Source: JASLEW01 sp963732005 (GTDB lineage Bacteria; Acidobacteriota; Thermoanaerobaculia; Multivoradales; UBA5704). From it: a DNA stretch of 64,000 bases. Shown here piece by piece: positions 19,053-27,729 of this stretch (within the stretch, counting starts at the first letter, position 1; the number at the start of each line of letters is the position of its first letter). The notes beneath the pieces were generated by a model. It had not been told where the DNA came from. It saw nothing but the letters and a program-made list of their open reading frames with translations, and made no database searches. A program made the position numbers and the translations under genes. The stretch is from positions 1,488,001 through 1,552,000 of the forward strand of contig CAVSXT010000003.1 in the NCBI GenBank assembly GCA_963732005.1. Reading direction: 5' to 3'.

Positions 19053-20281
19053 ACGCCCCGCCGGGCCTGGCCCGGCAAGCGTTCCCAGGCCGCGAGGTAG
19101 GCGTCGCTCGTCGCCCGGCCGATCTCCTGCCAGGAGAAGCCGGCGGCGACGCGGGTGCTGTCCGCCGAGCGCTCGGCGTAGCGCTCGGCCGGCAGCGTCA
19201 GCAGCTCGACCAGCAGGTCGGCGAGGCCGGCGGCATCTCCCGGCGCCACGGTGCTCGGCGACGCCAGCCGGCGCATCATCTCGCGCGGGCCGGGAGCATC
19301 GTAGGCGGCGACGGGCAGGCCGGCCGCGAGCTGCTCGAGCACCGAGAAGCCGAAGCCCTCGAGGTAGCCGGGGAAGGCGCCGACGGTCGCCGGCGCGAGG
19401 AGGTCGGGCAGCTCGTCGCTGCCATAGCCGGTAACCACCGCCACCGCCTGCCGCAGGCCGGGCGGGAAGTCGCGCAGCACGTACTCGGCGGTATGGCCGG
19501 TGCCGAGCATCAGGAACCGCGTCCCGGGCAAGCGTGCCAGCACCCGTTCCACGATCCGCGGCCAATCCTTGGCGCCCTTGCGGCTGTTCCAGGCGCCGAT
19601 GAAGGCCACGGTGCGGGCGGCGAGCCGGTCGGCGACGCTGCGCCGCCGCTCCTGGAAGGCAGTGCGCCGTGCCGCCGAGAGGCCAAAGGGAAACATCATC
19701 ACCTTGGCGCCGAAGCCCATCGCCGCCGCGACCGTGCGCAGGTCGTCGCCGTTCGAGACGTTGATGAGATCGGCGCAGCGGAAGCTGCGGGCGACGTCGC
19801 GCAGCCGGCGCCGGTGCCCGGCGACGGTCAGCAGGCGCCGTGCCAGGCGCCTGGGCGAGGACGGTTCCGGCCAGCGCGCCGCGGCGAAGCGCTCGAACTC
19901 CTGGTACGCCGGGATCAGCCCCACCGAGCGGGCGACGAGGAGGCCCGAGAATCCCAGCCGCCGCTTGGGAAACGGCAGGTCGGTCTGGTTGGCGTCGATG
20001 ACGTCGAAACGTCCCGCGTGGGCCCGCACGTGCGCCGCGGCCCGGTCGGCAAAGCTCAGGTTGCTGGCCAGGTAGGCGCGGAGCCGCGCCGCGAAGCCGC
20101 CCGGACGCGCCGGCGGCGCGGCGAAGCCGGGAAAGGCGTCCTCGTAGCTGAACTTCTCGACCTGGTGGCCCAGCCCGCGCAGCTCCTCGGCCAGCTCGAG
20201 CTGCACGCGCGGTGCCCCGAGGTCGCGGCTCCAGCGGGTGTGGATGACCATGAGGATGCGCAGCCGCCGCGGTGCGCTCAC
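19049..20281 (-). CDS. Glycosyltransferase family 4
   Basis: The 410-residue GT-B glycosyltransferase has N-terminal ILMVIHTRWSRDLGAPRVQLELAEELR (acceptor domain), a hinge, and a C-terminal VAFIGAWNSRKGAKDWPRIV followed by PGYLEGFGFSVLEQLAAGLPVAAY, the GT4 E-x7-E-like donor site (E-G-F-G-F-S-V-L-E). GTG start. It follows the carbamoyltransferase gene after a 40-base gap, one of the few non-overlapping joints in the operon. Confidence 0.92.
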   Translation of the reverse strand: MSAPRRLRILMVIHTRWSRDLGAPRVQLELAEELRGLGHQVEKFSYEDAFPGFAAPPARPGGFAARLRAYLASNLSFADRAAAHVRAHAGRFDVIDANQTDLPFPKRRLGFSGLLVARSVGLIPAYQEFERFAAARWPEPSSPRRLARRLLTVAGHRRRLRDVARSFRCADLINVSNGDDLRTVAAAMGFGAKVMMFPFGLSAARRTAFQERRRSVADRLAARTVAFIGAWNSRKGAKDWPRIVERVLARLPGTRFLMLGTGHTAEYVLRDFPPGLRQAVAVVTGYGSDELPDLLAPATVGAFPGYLEGFGFSVLEQLAAGLPVAAYDAPGPREMMRRLASPSTVAPGDAAGLADLLVELLTLPAERYAERSADSTRVAAGFSWQEIGRATSDAYLAAWERLPGQARRGV

Positions 20282-20321
20282 CGCCGGATCCCCGGTGCGG
20301 ACGCCAGGCGGCTCATGGAGT

Positions 20322-22205
20322 TCATTGGCTCCCCGGATCGGCGATCCTGCGCAGTGTAACCGGCCCCAGCACCAGCCGGTCCATGCGCGTGCGCAGGAAG
20401 CAGTCCAGCGCCTCCGCGGGAGTGTTGACGATCGGCTCGTTCTCGTTGAACGAGGTGTTGAGCACCATCGGTACCCCGGTGACCTCCTCGAAGGCGCGGA
20501 TCAGCCCCCAGTAGAGCGGATTGACCCGGCGGGACACCGTCTGCAGGCGGCCGGTGCCGTCGACGTGGGTGACCGCCGGGATCAGCGTGCGCTTCTCCGG
20601 CCGGATGGGATAGACCTTGATCATGAACGGGTCCGGATGGTCGATGGTGAACCACTCGCCCGTCCGCTCCTCCAGCACCGACGGCGCGAAGGGCCGGAAC
20701 GACTCGCGGCGCTTGATCTTGGCGTTGAGCAGCTGCTTCATGTCGCCGCGGCGCGGGTCGGCGAGGATCGAGCGGTTGCCGAGCGCTCGCGGCCCCCATT
20801 CGGCGCGGCCCTGGTACCAGCCCACGACCTCGCCGCGCGCCAAGGCGGCGGCGGTCTCGGTGGCCAGGCGATCCTGGTCCCCGGCGGTTTCGACCTGGAC
20901 CTCTCCCCACCGCCCGTCGCGCCCGCCGGAGTCGGGGATCGCCGCCGCGATGGCCGCGCGGATCTCCGGCGTGCCGTAGGCCGGCCCCCAGTAGCAATGC
21001 TCCATCACGAAGCGCCGCGGCGTGCCGAGCACCGCGTGCTGCACCCAGAGGGCGGCGCCCAGGGCGGTGCCGGCGTCGCCGGCGGCGGCCTGGATGTAGA
21101 CCTCCTCGACGCCGGTCTGCTCGAACAGCTTGCCGTTGGCGAGCGAGTTCATGGCGCAGCCGCCGGCCAGCGCCAGCCGCTTGAGGCCGGTGCGGCGGAG
21201 CAGGGTCCGCACCAGCGCGAAGAAGCGCTCCTCGTAGATCCGTTGCAGCGAGGCCGCCACGTCCCGGTGGCGCTGAGTCAGCTCCTCGCCGGGCTGGCGG
21301 GCGGGCCCGAGCAGCCGCTCCAGCGCCGGGGTGAACAGCGGCGCGAGCACCGGCGCGCCGTCGTCCCAGGTCATGTCGACCCCCTCCGAGAGGTGACGGA
21401 AGTAGCGCAGATCGAGGCGGAAAGTGCCGTCGGGCAGGCCGGGGACGACCTCCCCGAGGGCCGCGGCGAAGGCCGGCTCGCCGTAAGCGGCGAGGCCCAT
21501 CACCTTGTACTCGTCGCCGAAGCCGGGGAAGCCAAGGTACTGGGTGACGGCGGTGTAGAGCTGGCCGAGCGAGTGCGGGTAGTGGACCCGTTGCAGCACC
21601 TCGACGGCGCCGGCCCGCCCCACCGCCAGCATGGTGGAGACGAAGTCGCCGAAGCCGTCCACCGACAGGCACGCCGCCTCCTCGAAGGGGGAGCAGAAGA
21701 AGGCCGAGGCAACGTGCGCCAGGTGGTGCTCGACCGGGTAAAGACGAGGCAAGCGCCGCGGCCGATCGCCGGCGGTGCCAGGGTCGCCGCCGTCGCCGGA
21801 GGCGCCGGAAACCCCGGAGACCCCGGAAACCCGGGCAACCCCTGAAACCCCGGAGGCCCCTGAAACCCCGGAAAATACCGCGATGCGCCGCTCGAGCCCG
21901 GCCACCTGCGCCAGGTTGCGCGCCCGCGCGGCCGCCCGCCGCAGGCTGCGCGGATGCATGAGCGCCAGGGCCGCCTTGCGCAGCAGGTAGGCGCGCGGCT
22001 GCCGCGACACGGCGATGGCGGTTACCTCGCCGAGATCGCCGCCGATCTCCGCCAGGCAGAAGGCGAGCGCCTGCTCCGGGAATCCCGCCCAGTGCTTGAC
22101 GCGGCGGAAGCGCTCTTCCTCGACGGCGGCGACCAGGTCGCCGCCGGTCAGCGCCGCGGCCGCGGCGTCGGCGTGGAAGGCCGACAGGCCGAGGATCCTG
22201 GTCAC
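20322..22205 (-). CDS. Carbamoyltransferase (NodU/CmcH/TobZ family)
   Basis: Transfers a carbamoyl group from carbamoyl phosphate (via carbamoyl-AMP) to a hydroxyl, here probably of a sugar. The 627-residue product has the N-terminal Kae1-like domain (ILGLSAFHADAAAAAL; VEEERFRRVKHWAGFP; the metal-binding PVEHHLAHVASAFF), GGCAMNSLANGKL, and the C-terminal YrdC-like domain (EWGPRALGNRSILADPR; VLNTSFNENEPIV). It starts at GTG 22205, overlapping the upstream stop (GTGA); the longer frame is spurious. Odd: an in-frame repeat of Gly-Val-Ser-Gly-type units (about residues 110-140) is inserted between two conserved blocks. Confidence 0.95.
   Translation of the reverse strand: MTRILGLSAFHADAAAAALTGGDLVAAVEEERFRRVKHWAGFPEQALAFCLAEIGGDLGEVTAIAVSRQPRAYLLRKAALALMHPRSLRRAAARARNLAQVAGLERRIAVFSGVSGASGVSGVARVSGVSGVSGASGDGGDPGTAGDRPRRLPRLYPVEHHLAHVASAFFCSPFEEAACLSVDGFGDFVSTMLAVGRAGAVEVLQRVHYPHSLGQLYTAVTQYLGFPGFGDEYKVMGLAAYGEPAFAAALGEVVPGLPDGTFRLDLRYFRHLSEGVDMTWDDGAPVLAPLFTPALERLLGPARQPGEELTQRHRDVAASLQRIYEERFFALVRTLLRRTGLKRLALAGGCAMNSLANGKLFEQTGVEEVYIQAAAGDAGTALGAALWVQHAVLGTPRRFVMEHCYWGPAYGTPEIRAAIAAAIPDSGGRDGRWGEVQVETAGDQDRLATETAAALARGEVVGWYQGRAEWGPRALGNRSILADPRRGDMKQLLNAKIKRRESFRPFAPSVLEERTGEWFTIDHPDPFMIKVYPIRPEKRTLIPAVTHVDGTGRLQTVSRRVNPLYWGLIRAFEEVTGVPMVLNTSFNENEPIVNTPAEALDCFLRTRMDRLVLGPVTLRRIADPGSQ
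21790..21873. repeat. 9-base tandem repeat inside the carbamoyltransferase gene
   Basis: Variants of GGAAACCCC / GGAGACCCC / GGAGGCCCC repeat at nine-base spacing and encode Ser-Gly-(Val/Ala) triplets on the minus strand. The reading frame is maintained. Confidence 0.85.
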
Positions 22206-23065
22206 GCCGCCTCCCCCTTGCCGCCGGCGGCAGCGGCGGCCGGCTCCCGCTCCCCCGCCCACAGCCGGCTGCGCAGCCAGAGCCATTCCGTCCGTTCCTC
22301 GCGCTCGTGCAGTGCCATGCCGCGGTCCGCGGGAGCGATCCGCGACAGGACCTCGGCGAAGGTGGCGGCGGCCTCGGCGCGCCCGGTCATCCCCAGCCAG
22401 GTCGCCACATGGGTCGGCGCGAAGCGCGACTGCAACAGCTCAGCGATCGCCGGCTGCCGCTCGACGTGCAGCTCGACGATGAGGTCGGCGCCGCGCAGTC
22501 CCGGCGCCCGCTCCGGATCCAGCAGGTCGCCCTCGCAGCCCTCGCAATCGCAGAGGACCAGTGTGCGGGCGACGATCGCGCCCTGTAGCGCTGGGTGGCG
22601 GCACCGGCCGCGGACGCGGACGCGGCCGAGGACGCCGTTGAGCCGGGCCAGGTCGCGGAGCCGCCGGCGCGCCAGGGCATCGGTGTCGAAGGCCTGCACC
22701 GCGAGCCCGGGCAGCCGCAGCGCGTAGCCGACGGCGTAATAGCCCTCGCCGGCGCCGATGTTGAGCAGGCGTGCCGGCTGGCGCGCGATGGATTCGGCGA
22801 CCGCCGCATGCAGCTCCATCTCATAGGAGCCGGCGAGCTTGGGCAGCAGGCCGCTGCCGCTGGCGAAGGGCACGTAGCGCATGCCCGCGAACGGCCCGGC
22901 CTGGACCGCCAGGTCGCCCGGGCACAGACCCCTCGCGATCCTCTCCCAGGTGGGATCGAGAGCTTCCCGGCGACCCAGGTACAGGATCCTGCGCAGCGCC
23001 ATGTAGAGCGCCGGCACCCGGGTGCGCAGGCGGCCGCCGAGGGCCGAGAGCGGACGCATGGTCAT
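22202..23065 (-). CDS. SAM-dependent methyltransferase-like protein
   Basis: The 287-residue protein has a methyltransferase motif I LLNIGAGEGYYAVGYALR and VQAFDTDALARRRLRDLARLN, followed by LVLCDCEGCEGDLLDP, which stands where FkbM proteins have D-V-E-G-x-E, then LIVELH. It is best described as a divergent FkbM relative. ATG 23065 overlaps the preceding GT2 stop (ATGA) and its own stop overlaps the carbamoyltransferase GTG. The C-terminus is Ala/Gly-rich. Likely sugar O-methylation; substrate unknown. Confidence 0.8.
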   Translation of the reverse strand: MTMRPLSALGGRLRTRVPALYMALRRILYLGRREALDPTWERIARGLCPGDLAVQAGPFAGMRYVPFASGSGLLPKLAGSYEMELHAAVAESIARQPARLLNIGAGEGYYAVGYALRLPGLAVQAFDTDALARRRLRDLARLNGVLGRVRVRGRCRHPALQGAIVARTLVLCDCEGCEGDLLDPERAPGLRGADLIVELHVERQPAIAELLQSRFAPTHVATWLGMTGRAEAAATFAEVLSRIAPADRGMALHEREERTEWLWLRSRLWAGEREPAAAAAGGKGEAA

Positions 23066-23955
23066 CGCGGCGCCTCCGGCGCATCGCCGCCGGCGAGCAG
23101 CTCTTCCAGGCGGACGTCCACCACCAGCCGGAACCAGAACGCCTGCAGGAAATGGAAGAGGAAGCCGGTCTTGCCGTCGAGGAAGCCGAGCAGCAGGAAA
23201 TAGCGATAGCAGAAGTACAGCGCCGGCCGCAGGTAGAGCGGCAGCCGGTGGTAGCGGTCCTTGAGCCAGAGCACGCGCTCGTCCGGCGTGCCGAGCAGGC
23301 GGGGGGGCGTCGCCCAGCGCGCCAGGCCGGCGCGCCGCTGCCGCTCCTCGCGGGCGAAGGCCTCGGCGTAGCGCAGGTGCTTCTGCAGGTAGAAGAGGAT
23401 CGCGTCCTCCTTCTTGTTCCACTCGTCGAGCGGCGCCCGCAGACGGCCGACCTTGCCGGGCAGGTAGACCCTGGTGTCCTGCTCCATCGGGTCCAGCCGG
23501 CCGCGGTCCCGCCGGAAGAGCTTCAACAGGTGCTTGCCGCCATAACCGCCGAAGCGGATCCAGCGGCCGCGGAAGATCTGCCGGCGGCGGATGTAGAAGC
23601 CGTCCTCGGCGATCGCGGGCCGGGCGAGCAGCGCCGCGATCTCCGCCCGCAGTGCCGGCGGCAGCGCCTGGTCGGCCTCGAGGATCAGCACCCATTCGTT
23701 GCGGATCGGCAGGTGGTCGAGCCCCCACTGGAAGATCCAGGGGATGATCCGGGTGTGGTCGTAGGGCAGCTCGCGCACCTCGTCGGCGAAGCGGCGGGCG
23801 ATCTCCAGGGTGCGGTCGGTGCTCTCGGAGTCGACGACCAGGATCTGGTCGGCGAAGCCATGGACGCTTTCCAGGCAGCGGCCGAGGTTGAGCTCCTCGT
23901 TGCGGGTGACGACCAGGACGCTGAGCGGCGCCGGCCGCGGCTCGGCGGCGCTCAT
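23062..23955 (-). CDS. Glycosyltransferase family 2 (WaaE/KdtX-like)
   Basis: The 297-residue GT2 enzyme starts LSVLVVTRNEELNLGRCLES, then ILVVDSESTDRTLEIARRF and WVLILEADQALPPAL, the arrangement seen in LPS-core beta-glucosyl/heptosyl transferases of the WaaE group. The C-terminal half carries aromatic-rich segments (YLRPALYFCYRYFLLLGFLDG) that may form a membrane-associated helix. It overlaps its neighbours on both sides by four bases. Confidence 0.92.
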   Translation of the reverse strand: MSAAEPRPAPLSVLVVTRNEELNLGRCLESVHGFADQILVVDSESTDRTLEIARRFADEVRELPYDHTRIIPWIFQWGLDHLPIRNEWVLILEADQALPPALRAEIAALLARPAIAEDGFYIRRRQIFRGRWIRFGGYGGKHLLKLFRRDRGRLDPMEQDTRVYLPGKVGRLRAPLDEWNKKEDAILFYLQKHLRYAEAFAREERQRRAGLARWATPPRLLGTPDERVLWLKDRYHRLPLYLRPALYFCYRYFLLLGFLDGKTGFLFHFLQAFWFRLVVDVRLEELLAGGDAPEAPR

Positions 23956-25145
23956 CGCGCGGACCCTCCGGCGACCCGCGCCGCGGCGTCGAGCAGGTGG
24001 CGCCAGCTGGCGCCATAGTCCCAGCGCGCCAGCACCTCGCGGCTGGCCGCCGCCACCGCCAGGCGGTCGAGCGCCAGGGACTGGCCGATGCGGCGCGCCA
24101 GCTCGGCCGCGTCGCCGGCGGGGTAGAGCCAGCCGTTGGCTCCCGCCACCAGCAGATCGTAGCCGGCGCCCACGCGGCTGCTGGCGACGACCGGCAGGCC
24201 GCAGGCCAGCGCCTCGGCCACCGACACCCCCCAGCGCTCCTCGCGCGCCGGATGGACGAAGAGATCGGCTGCCGCATAGAGCGCCGGCAGCTCGGCGTAG
24301 GGAACGTAGCCCAGGAAGCGGGCCCGGCCGGGGCCCAGCTCGGCCGCCAGCCGCTCGAGGCCGGCGCGCTCCGGGCCGTCGCCGGCGATCAGCAGCCGGA
24401 CCTCGGCCGGCAGCCGGGGAAGGGCGAGCAGCAGGTCGCGCGGCGCCTCGCGCGGATGCAGCTTGGCGACGGCGAGCACCGCCTGCTCTCCGGGCGAGAT
24501 GCCCAGGCGCGCCCGTGCCGCCGCCCGCTCCTCCGGCGCCAGGCGGGAGCGGGTGCGGAAGCTCTCGACGTCGATCGCATAGGGGAACAGGCCGCGCCGC
24601 GCCGCCGGCACGCCGCAGGCGCCGAGATAGTCGAGGGTCAGGGTGCCCACTCCCAGGAAGAGGTCGTAGAGCCGCAGCAGCAGGGCTGAGTAGAGCACGC
24701 GCTTTGCACGGCGCGGCGTCGGCGCCGCTGTCCGATCGCCCGGCGGGGCGGCCGCCCGGTCGCCCGCCGGCGCCGCCGCGTCGGGCCAGGCGACCGAGTC
24801 CAGGCGCAGCGCGGTGGCGATCCCCGCCCGCCGCGCCAGCGCCGTCGCCACCAGGTAATCCCGCCGGGTGTAGCCGTTGGCGATCAGCAGATCGCAGCGG
24901 TCGCGGCGCAGCTCCCGGGCCAGCCAGCGGCCGCGGCCGCCGGCCGGCGCCACGGCATGCGGGTAGCCGCCGAGGAGATCGATCCCCCAGGCCACCGCGT
25001 GCCCCAGCTCGGGGTCGAACGCCGGGCGGGCGGGCCCGGCGCCGGTGAACAGCACCCGCAGCTCATGCCCCGCGTCGGCCGCCGCGAAGCGGAAGAAAGG
25101 GGCCTCGAACTGCGTCGGCCGCTCCACCAGGAAAGCGAGCCTCAT
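23952..25145 (-). CDS. Glycosyltransferase family 4
   Basis: The 397-residue GT-B enzyme has N-terminal LAFLVERPTQFEAPFFRF, VLAVAKLHPREAPRDLLLAL at the interdomain region, LLIAGDGPERAGLERLAAEL and the donor-site FVHPAREERWGVSVAEALACGLPVVAS. A small loop (PAGDRAAAPPGDRTAAPTP, about residues 125-145) is a degenerate duplication. ATG 25145 overlaps the upstream GT4 stop (ATGA). Cytoplasmic; adds one sugar of the repeat unit. Confidence 0.93.
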   Translation of the reverse strand: MRLAFLVERPTQFEAPFFRFAAADAGHELRVLFTGAGPARPAFDPELGHAVAWGIDLLGGYPHAVAPAGGRGRWLARELRRDRCDLLIANGYTRRDYLVATALARRAGIATALRLDSVAWPDAAAPAGDRAAAPPGDRTAAPTPRRAKRVLYSALLLRLYDLFLGVGTLTLDYLGACGVPAARRGLFPYAIDVESFRTRSRLAPEERAAARARLGISPGEQAVLAVAKLHPREAPRDLLLALPRLPAEVRLLIAGDGPERAGLERLAAELGPGRARFLGYVPYAELPALYAAADLFVHPAREERWGVSVAEALACGLPVVASSRVGAGYDLLVAGANGWLYPAGDAAELARRIGQSLALDRLAVAAASREVLARWDYGASWRHLLDAAARVAGGSAR

Positions 25146-26470
25146 GACGCGGTGGCCTCCCGGGTGGCGGCGGGGGCGGTGCCCTGCAGGCCGGGGGCGG
25201 CCGCGCCGCCCCGCCGCCGCGCCGCCAGGATCTCGGCATAGACCGCTTCCATGCGGGCGGCGATCGCGCCCCAGCCGAAGCGCCGGGCCGCCGCCTCCGC
25301 CCCGCGCCGGCCCATGGCTCGGCGTCCGGCGGCATCGCCGAGCAGAGCGCGCAGGGCGGCGGCGAGGAGCGGCGGGTCGCCGGCGGTCACCGTGCCGGCG
25401 CCATGTTCCCGCACCACCGCCGCGAGCCCCACCTCCGGCGTGACGACGACCGCCAGCCCGGCTGCCATGGCCTCGAGCACGACGTTGCCGAAGTTCTCCG
25501 AGTAGGAGGGCAGGACGAGAGCGTCGGCGCCGTGGAGCAGGGCGGCCTTGTCGAGGCCGTGAACCGAGCCCAGGAAGACGACGCGGCCGGCGACGCCGGC
25601 CGCGGCCGCCAACCGCTCGAGACGCGGACCGTAGGCCTCGTCGTCGCCGCCGGCGATGGCCAGGGTGGCGCCGGGGACCTCGGCCAGCGCCGCGATCAGC
25701 CGGTCGAGCCCCTTCTTCCACGACACCCGGCCCAGGAACAGCAGCAGCGGCCGCCGTGCCAGCGCCGCGCGCACCGCCGGGGCGAGCTCCGGCTCGCGGG
25801 CCGGGTCCCAGGGCTCGGCCTCGACGCCGTTCGGCACCACGAAGACGGGCGGCAGCGGCAGGCCGAGGCGGGCGGCCTCCGCCGCTTCGAGGTCGCTGGT
25901 GGCGTGCAGGGCGGCGGCGTGCGCCAGCGTGCGGCGCTCGACCAGCCGGATCCACAACCGCTTGCGCAGCCGGCCCCGCCGCCGCAGCAGATCCGCCACC
26001 AGCATCCCGCGCGGCGCCAGCAGGTAGGGGATGCCGGCGCGCTCGGCGGCGCGGGCCGCTGCCGCGGTCGGCCAGAGGAAGACGGAATGCAAATGGACGA
26101 GGTCGAAGGCCGCCACCGCGGGCATCGCGGCCGGCGTCAGGCCGCGGCCGGCTAGCGCCGCCGGTGCCGGATCGCGGCCGGCTAGCGCCGCCGGTGCCTG
26201 GATGCGGCCGGCTAGCGCGTCCGCCATGGCCGGCGACCGGTAGAGGCGGCGCGGCGCCGCCACCGGGAAGTACCAGACGGTGACGCCGTCGAGCGCCACC
26301 GGCACGGCGCGCGGCACGTCGAGGGTGCCCGCGCCGTGGACGTCGGTGGTGACCACCGTCACCTGGTGACCGCGCGCCGCGAGCGCCTTGCAGAGGCCGT
26401 GGACGGCGGCGACCGGGCCGCCGTGACGCCAGGCCGGCACGTAGGTGGGCACGACGTGCAGCAGCTTCAC
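25142..26470 (-). CDS. Glycosyltransferase family 4
   Basis: The 442-residue GT4 has LLHVVPTYVPAWRHGGPVAAV at the N-terminus, LFLGRVSWKKGLDRLIAALA, and the donor motif LPSYSENFGNVVLEAMAAGLAVVVT. The GTG at 26470 is chosen because it overlaps the upstream stop and starts the typical first beta strand; the longer frame adds 33 low-complexity residues. A three-copy 30-base repeat inserts Leu-Ala-Gly-Arg-x-x-x-Pro-Ala-Ala units at about residues 85-110. Confidence 0.93.
   Translation of the reverse strand: MKLLHVVPTYVPAWRHGGPVAAVHGLCKALAARGHQVTVVTTDVHGAGTLDVPRAVPVALDGVTVWYFPVAAPRRLYRSPAMADALAGRIQAPAALAGRDPAPAALAGRGLTPAAMPAVAAFDLVHLHSVFLWPTAAAARAAERAGIPYLLAPRGMLVADLLRRRGRLRKRLWIRLVERRTLAHAAALHATSDLEAAEAARLGLPLPPVFVVPNGVEAEPWDPAREPELAPAVRAALARRPLLLFLGRVSWKKGLDRLIAALAEVPGATLAIAGGDDEAYGPRLERLAAAAGVAGRVVFLGSVHGLDKAALLHGADALVLPSYSENFGNVVLEAMAAGLAVVVTPEVGLAAVVREHGAGTVTAGDPPLLAAALRALLGDAAGRRAMGRRGAEAAARRFGWGAIAARMEAVYAEILAARRRGGAAAPGLQGTAPAATREATAS
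26144..26219. repeat. Three-copy 30-base tandem repeat inside a GT4 gene
   Basis: GCGGCCGGCTAGCGC begins at 26144, 26174 and 26204, exactly 30 bases apart, so each unit adds ten residues without disturbing the frame. Confidence 0.9.
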
Positions 26471-27729
26471 GCCGCCTCCGGCGCCCTTTCCGGCACCAGC
26501 GTGCGCAGCAGCTCGGCGAGGCGGCGATGGTAGGCCGGCCAGGTCGCCGCCGCCGCCGACCGCCGGCACTGCTCGCGCATGCCGCGCACCGCCTCACGGT
26601 TGCGGACGCACCAGACCATCCGCTCGGCGAGCGCGGCGGCGTCGCCGGCCGGGACGATCCAGCCGTTGCTCCCGGGTGTCACCAGCGCCTTGGCGCCGAC
26701 CATGTCCGAGACCAGCACCGGCAGGCCGCAGGCGAGAGCCTCGGCGATCACCATGCCATAGGAATCGTTGCGCGACGGCAGCACCAGGCAGTCGGCGCGC
26801 CGCAGCTCCTCGGCCAGCGCCGGCTGGCTTACCGCGCCGGTCACCGCGATCCGCTCGTCGCCGCGGCCGGCGAGCGCGCCGGCGGCGTCGCCGCGCGGGC
26901 CGACCACCCGCAGCCTCGCCGCGGGCGCCGCGCCAGCCACGCGGTCGAAGGCCGCCAGCAGCAGGTCGAAGCCCTTGCGGCGGATGGTCGCGCCGCAGAA
27001 CAGGAAGCGAAAGGCGTCGTCGCTGTCGCTGTCGCCGCCGCGGCCCGCGGGCGCGCCGGCGGCGGGGCGCGGTGTGAACAGCTCGAGATCGGCGCCGAGC
27101 ATCACGGCGTGGACCTGGCCGGCCGGCACGCCGGCCGCGAGGTAGGTGTCGCGGGCCAGGTCCGATACGGTCAGCACCTGGTCGGCGAGCGCGATCTCGC
27201 GGTCCTTGATGCGGGTGATGCGGCGATGCAGGTCCGGCGGATCGGTGGTGCCGTGCAGCCGGTCCTGGGTGGCGTGGTGCAGGGACGGGGCGTCGAGGAT
27301 GGTGGCGATGCCCAGCCGGCGGGCGGCCCGGAACGTTGCCAGCGCCGAGATCTCGCAGGCGATGACGGCGTCGATGTTGGCGGTGGTGGCGGCGGTGGTG
27401 GCGGCGGCGCGCGCCAGGCCTGCCGCCGCCCAGCGGTCGAACAGCCGGCAGGCGAGCAGGTCGAGGCGCGCGGCGCCGGCGGGCGGCAGCAGCGCGTCGC
27501 CCAGCCGTCGCAGCGCCGGCGTCGCCGGAAACCAGCGCGCCCGCCGCGGGTCGAGCGGCACCGGCGCATAGCGGTCGAACCGCCGCCGCGCCCAGGCCGG
27601 CAGGTGCCGCGCCTGCGCTGCCAGCGCCGGCACGCCGGACCAGTAACCGGCCAGCATTCCCGCCTGTTCGAGAGCCAGCGCCGCCTGGTGCGAATGCTGC
27701 CGCCCGGGGTGGGTGACGAGCACTCTCAT
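26467..27729 (-). CDS. Glycosyltransferase family 4
   Basis: The 420-residue GT4 has N-terminal VLVTHPGRQHSHQAALALEQ, FLFCGATIRRKGFDLLLAAF, LRVVGPRGD and LPSRNDSYGMVIAEALACGLPVLVS with the E-x7-E-type donor site. ATG 27729 overlaps the polymerase gene stop by four bases; the stop overlaps the next GT4 GTG. The Asp/Ser-rich stretch GRGGDSDSDDAF is a probable surface loop. Confidence 0.92.
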   Translation of the reverse strand: MRVLVTHPGRQHSHQAALALEQAGMLAGYWSGVPALAAQARHLPAWARRRFDRYAPVPLDPRRARWFPATPALRRLGDALLPPAGAARLDLLACRLFDRWAAAGLARAAATTAATTANIDAVIACEISALATFRAARRLGIATILDAPSLHHATQDRLHGTTDPPDLHRRITRIKDREIALADQVLTVSDLARDTYLAAGVPAGQVHAVMLGADLELFTPRPAAGAPAGRGGDSDSDDAFRFLFCGATIRRKGFDLLLAAFDRVAGAAPAARLRVVGPRGDAAGALAGRGDERIAVTGAVSQPALAEELRRADCLVLPSRNDSYGMVIAEALACGLPVLVSDMVGAKALVTPGSNGWIVPAGDAAALAERMVWCVRNREAVRGMREQCRRSAAAATWPAYHRRLAELLRTLVPERAPEAA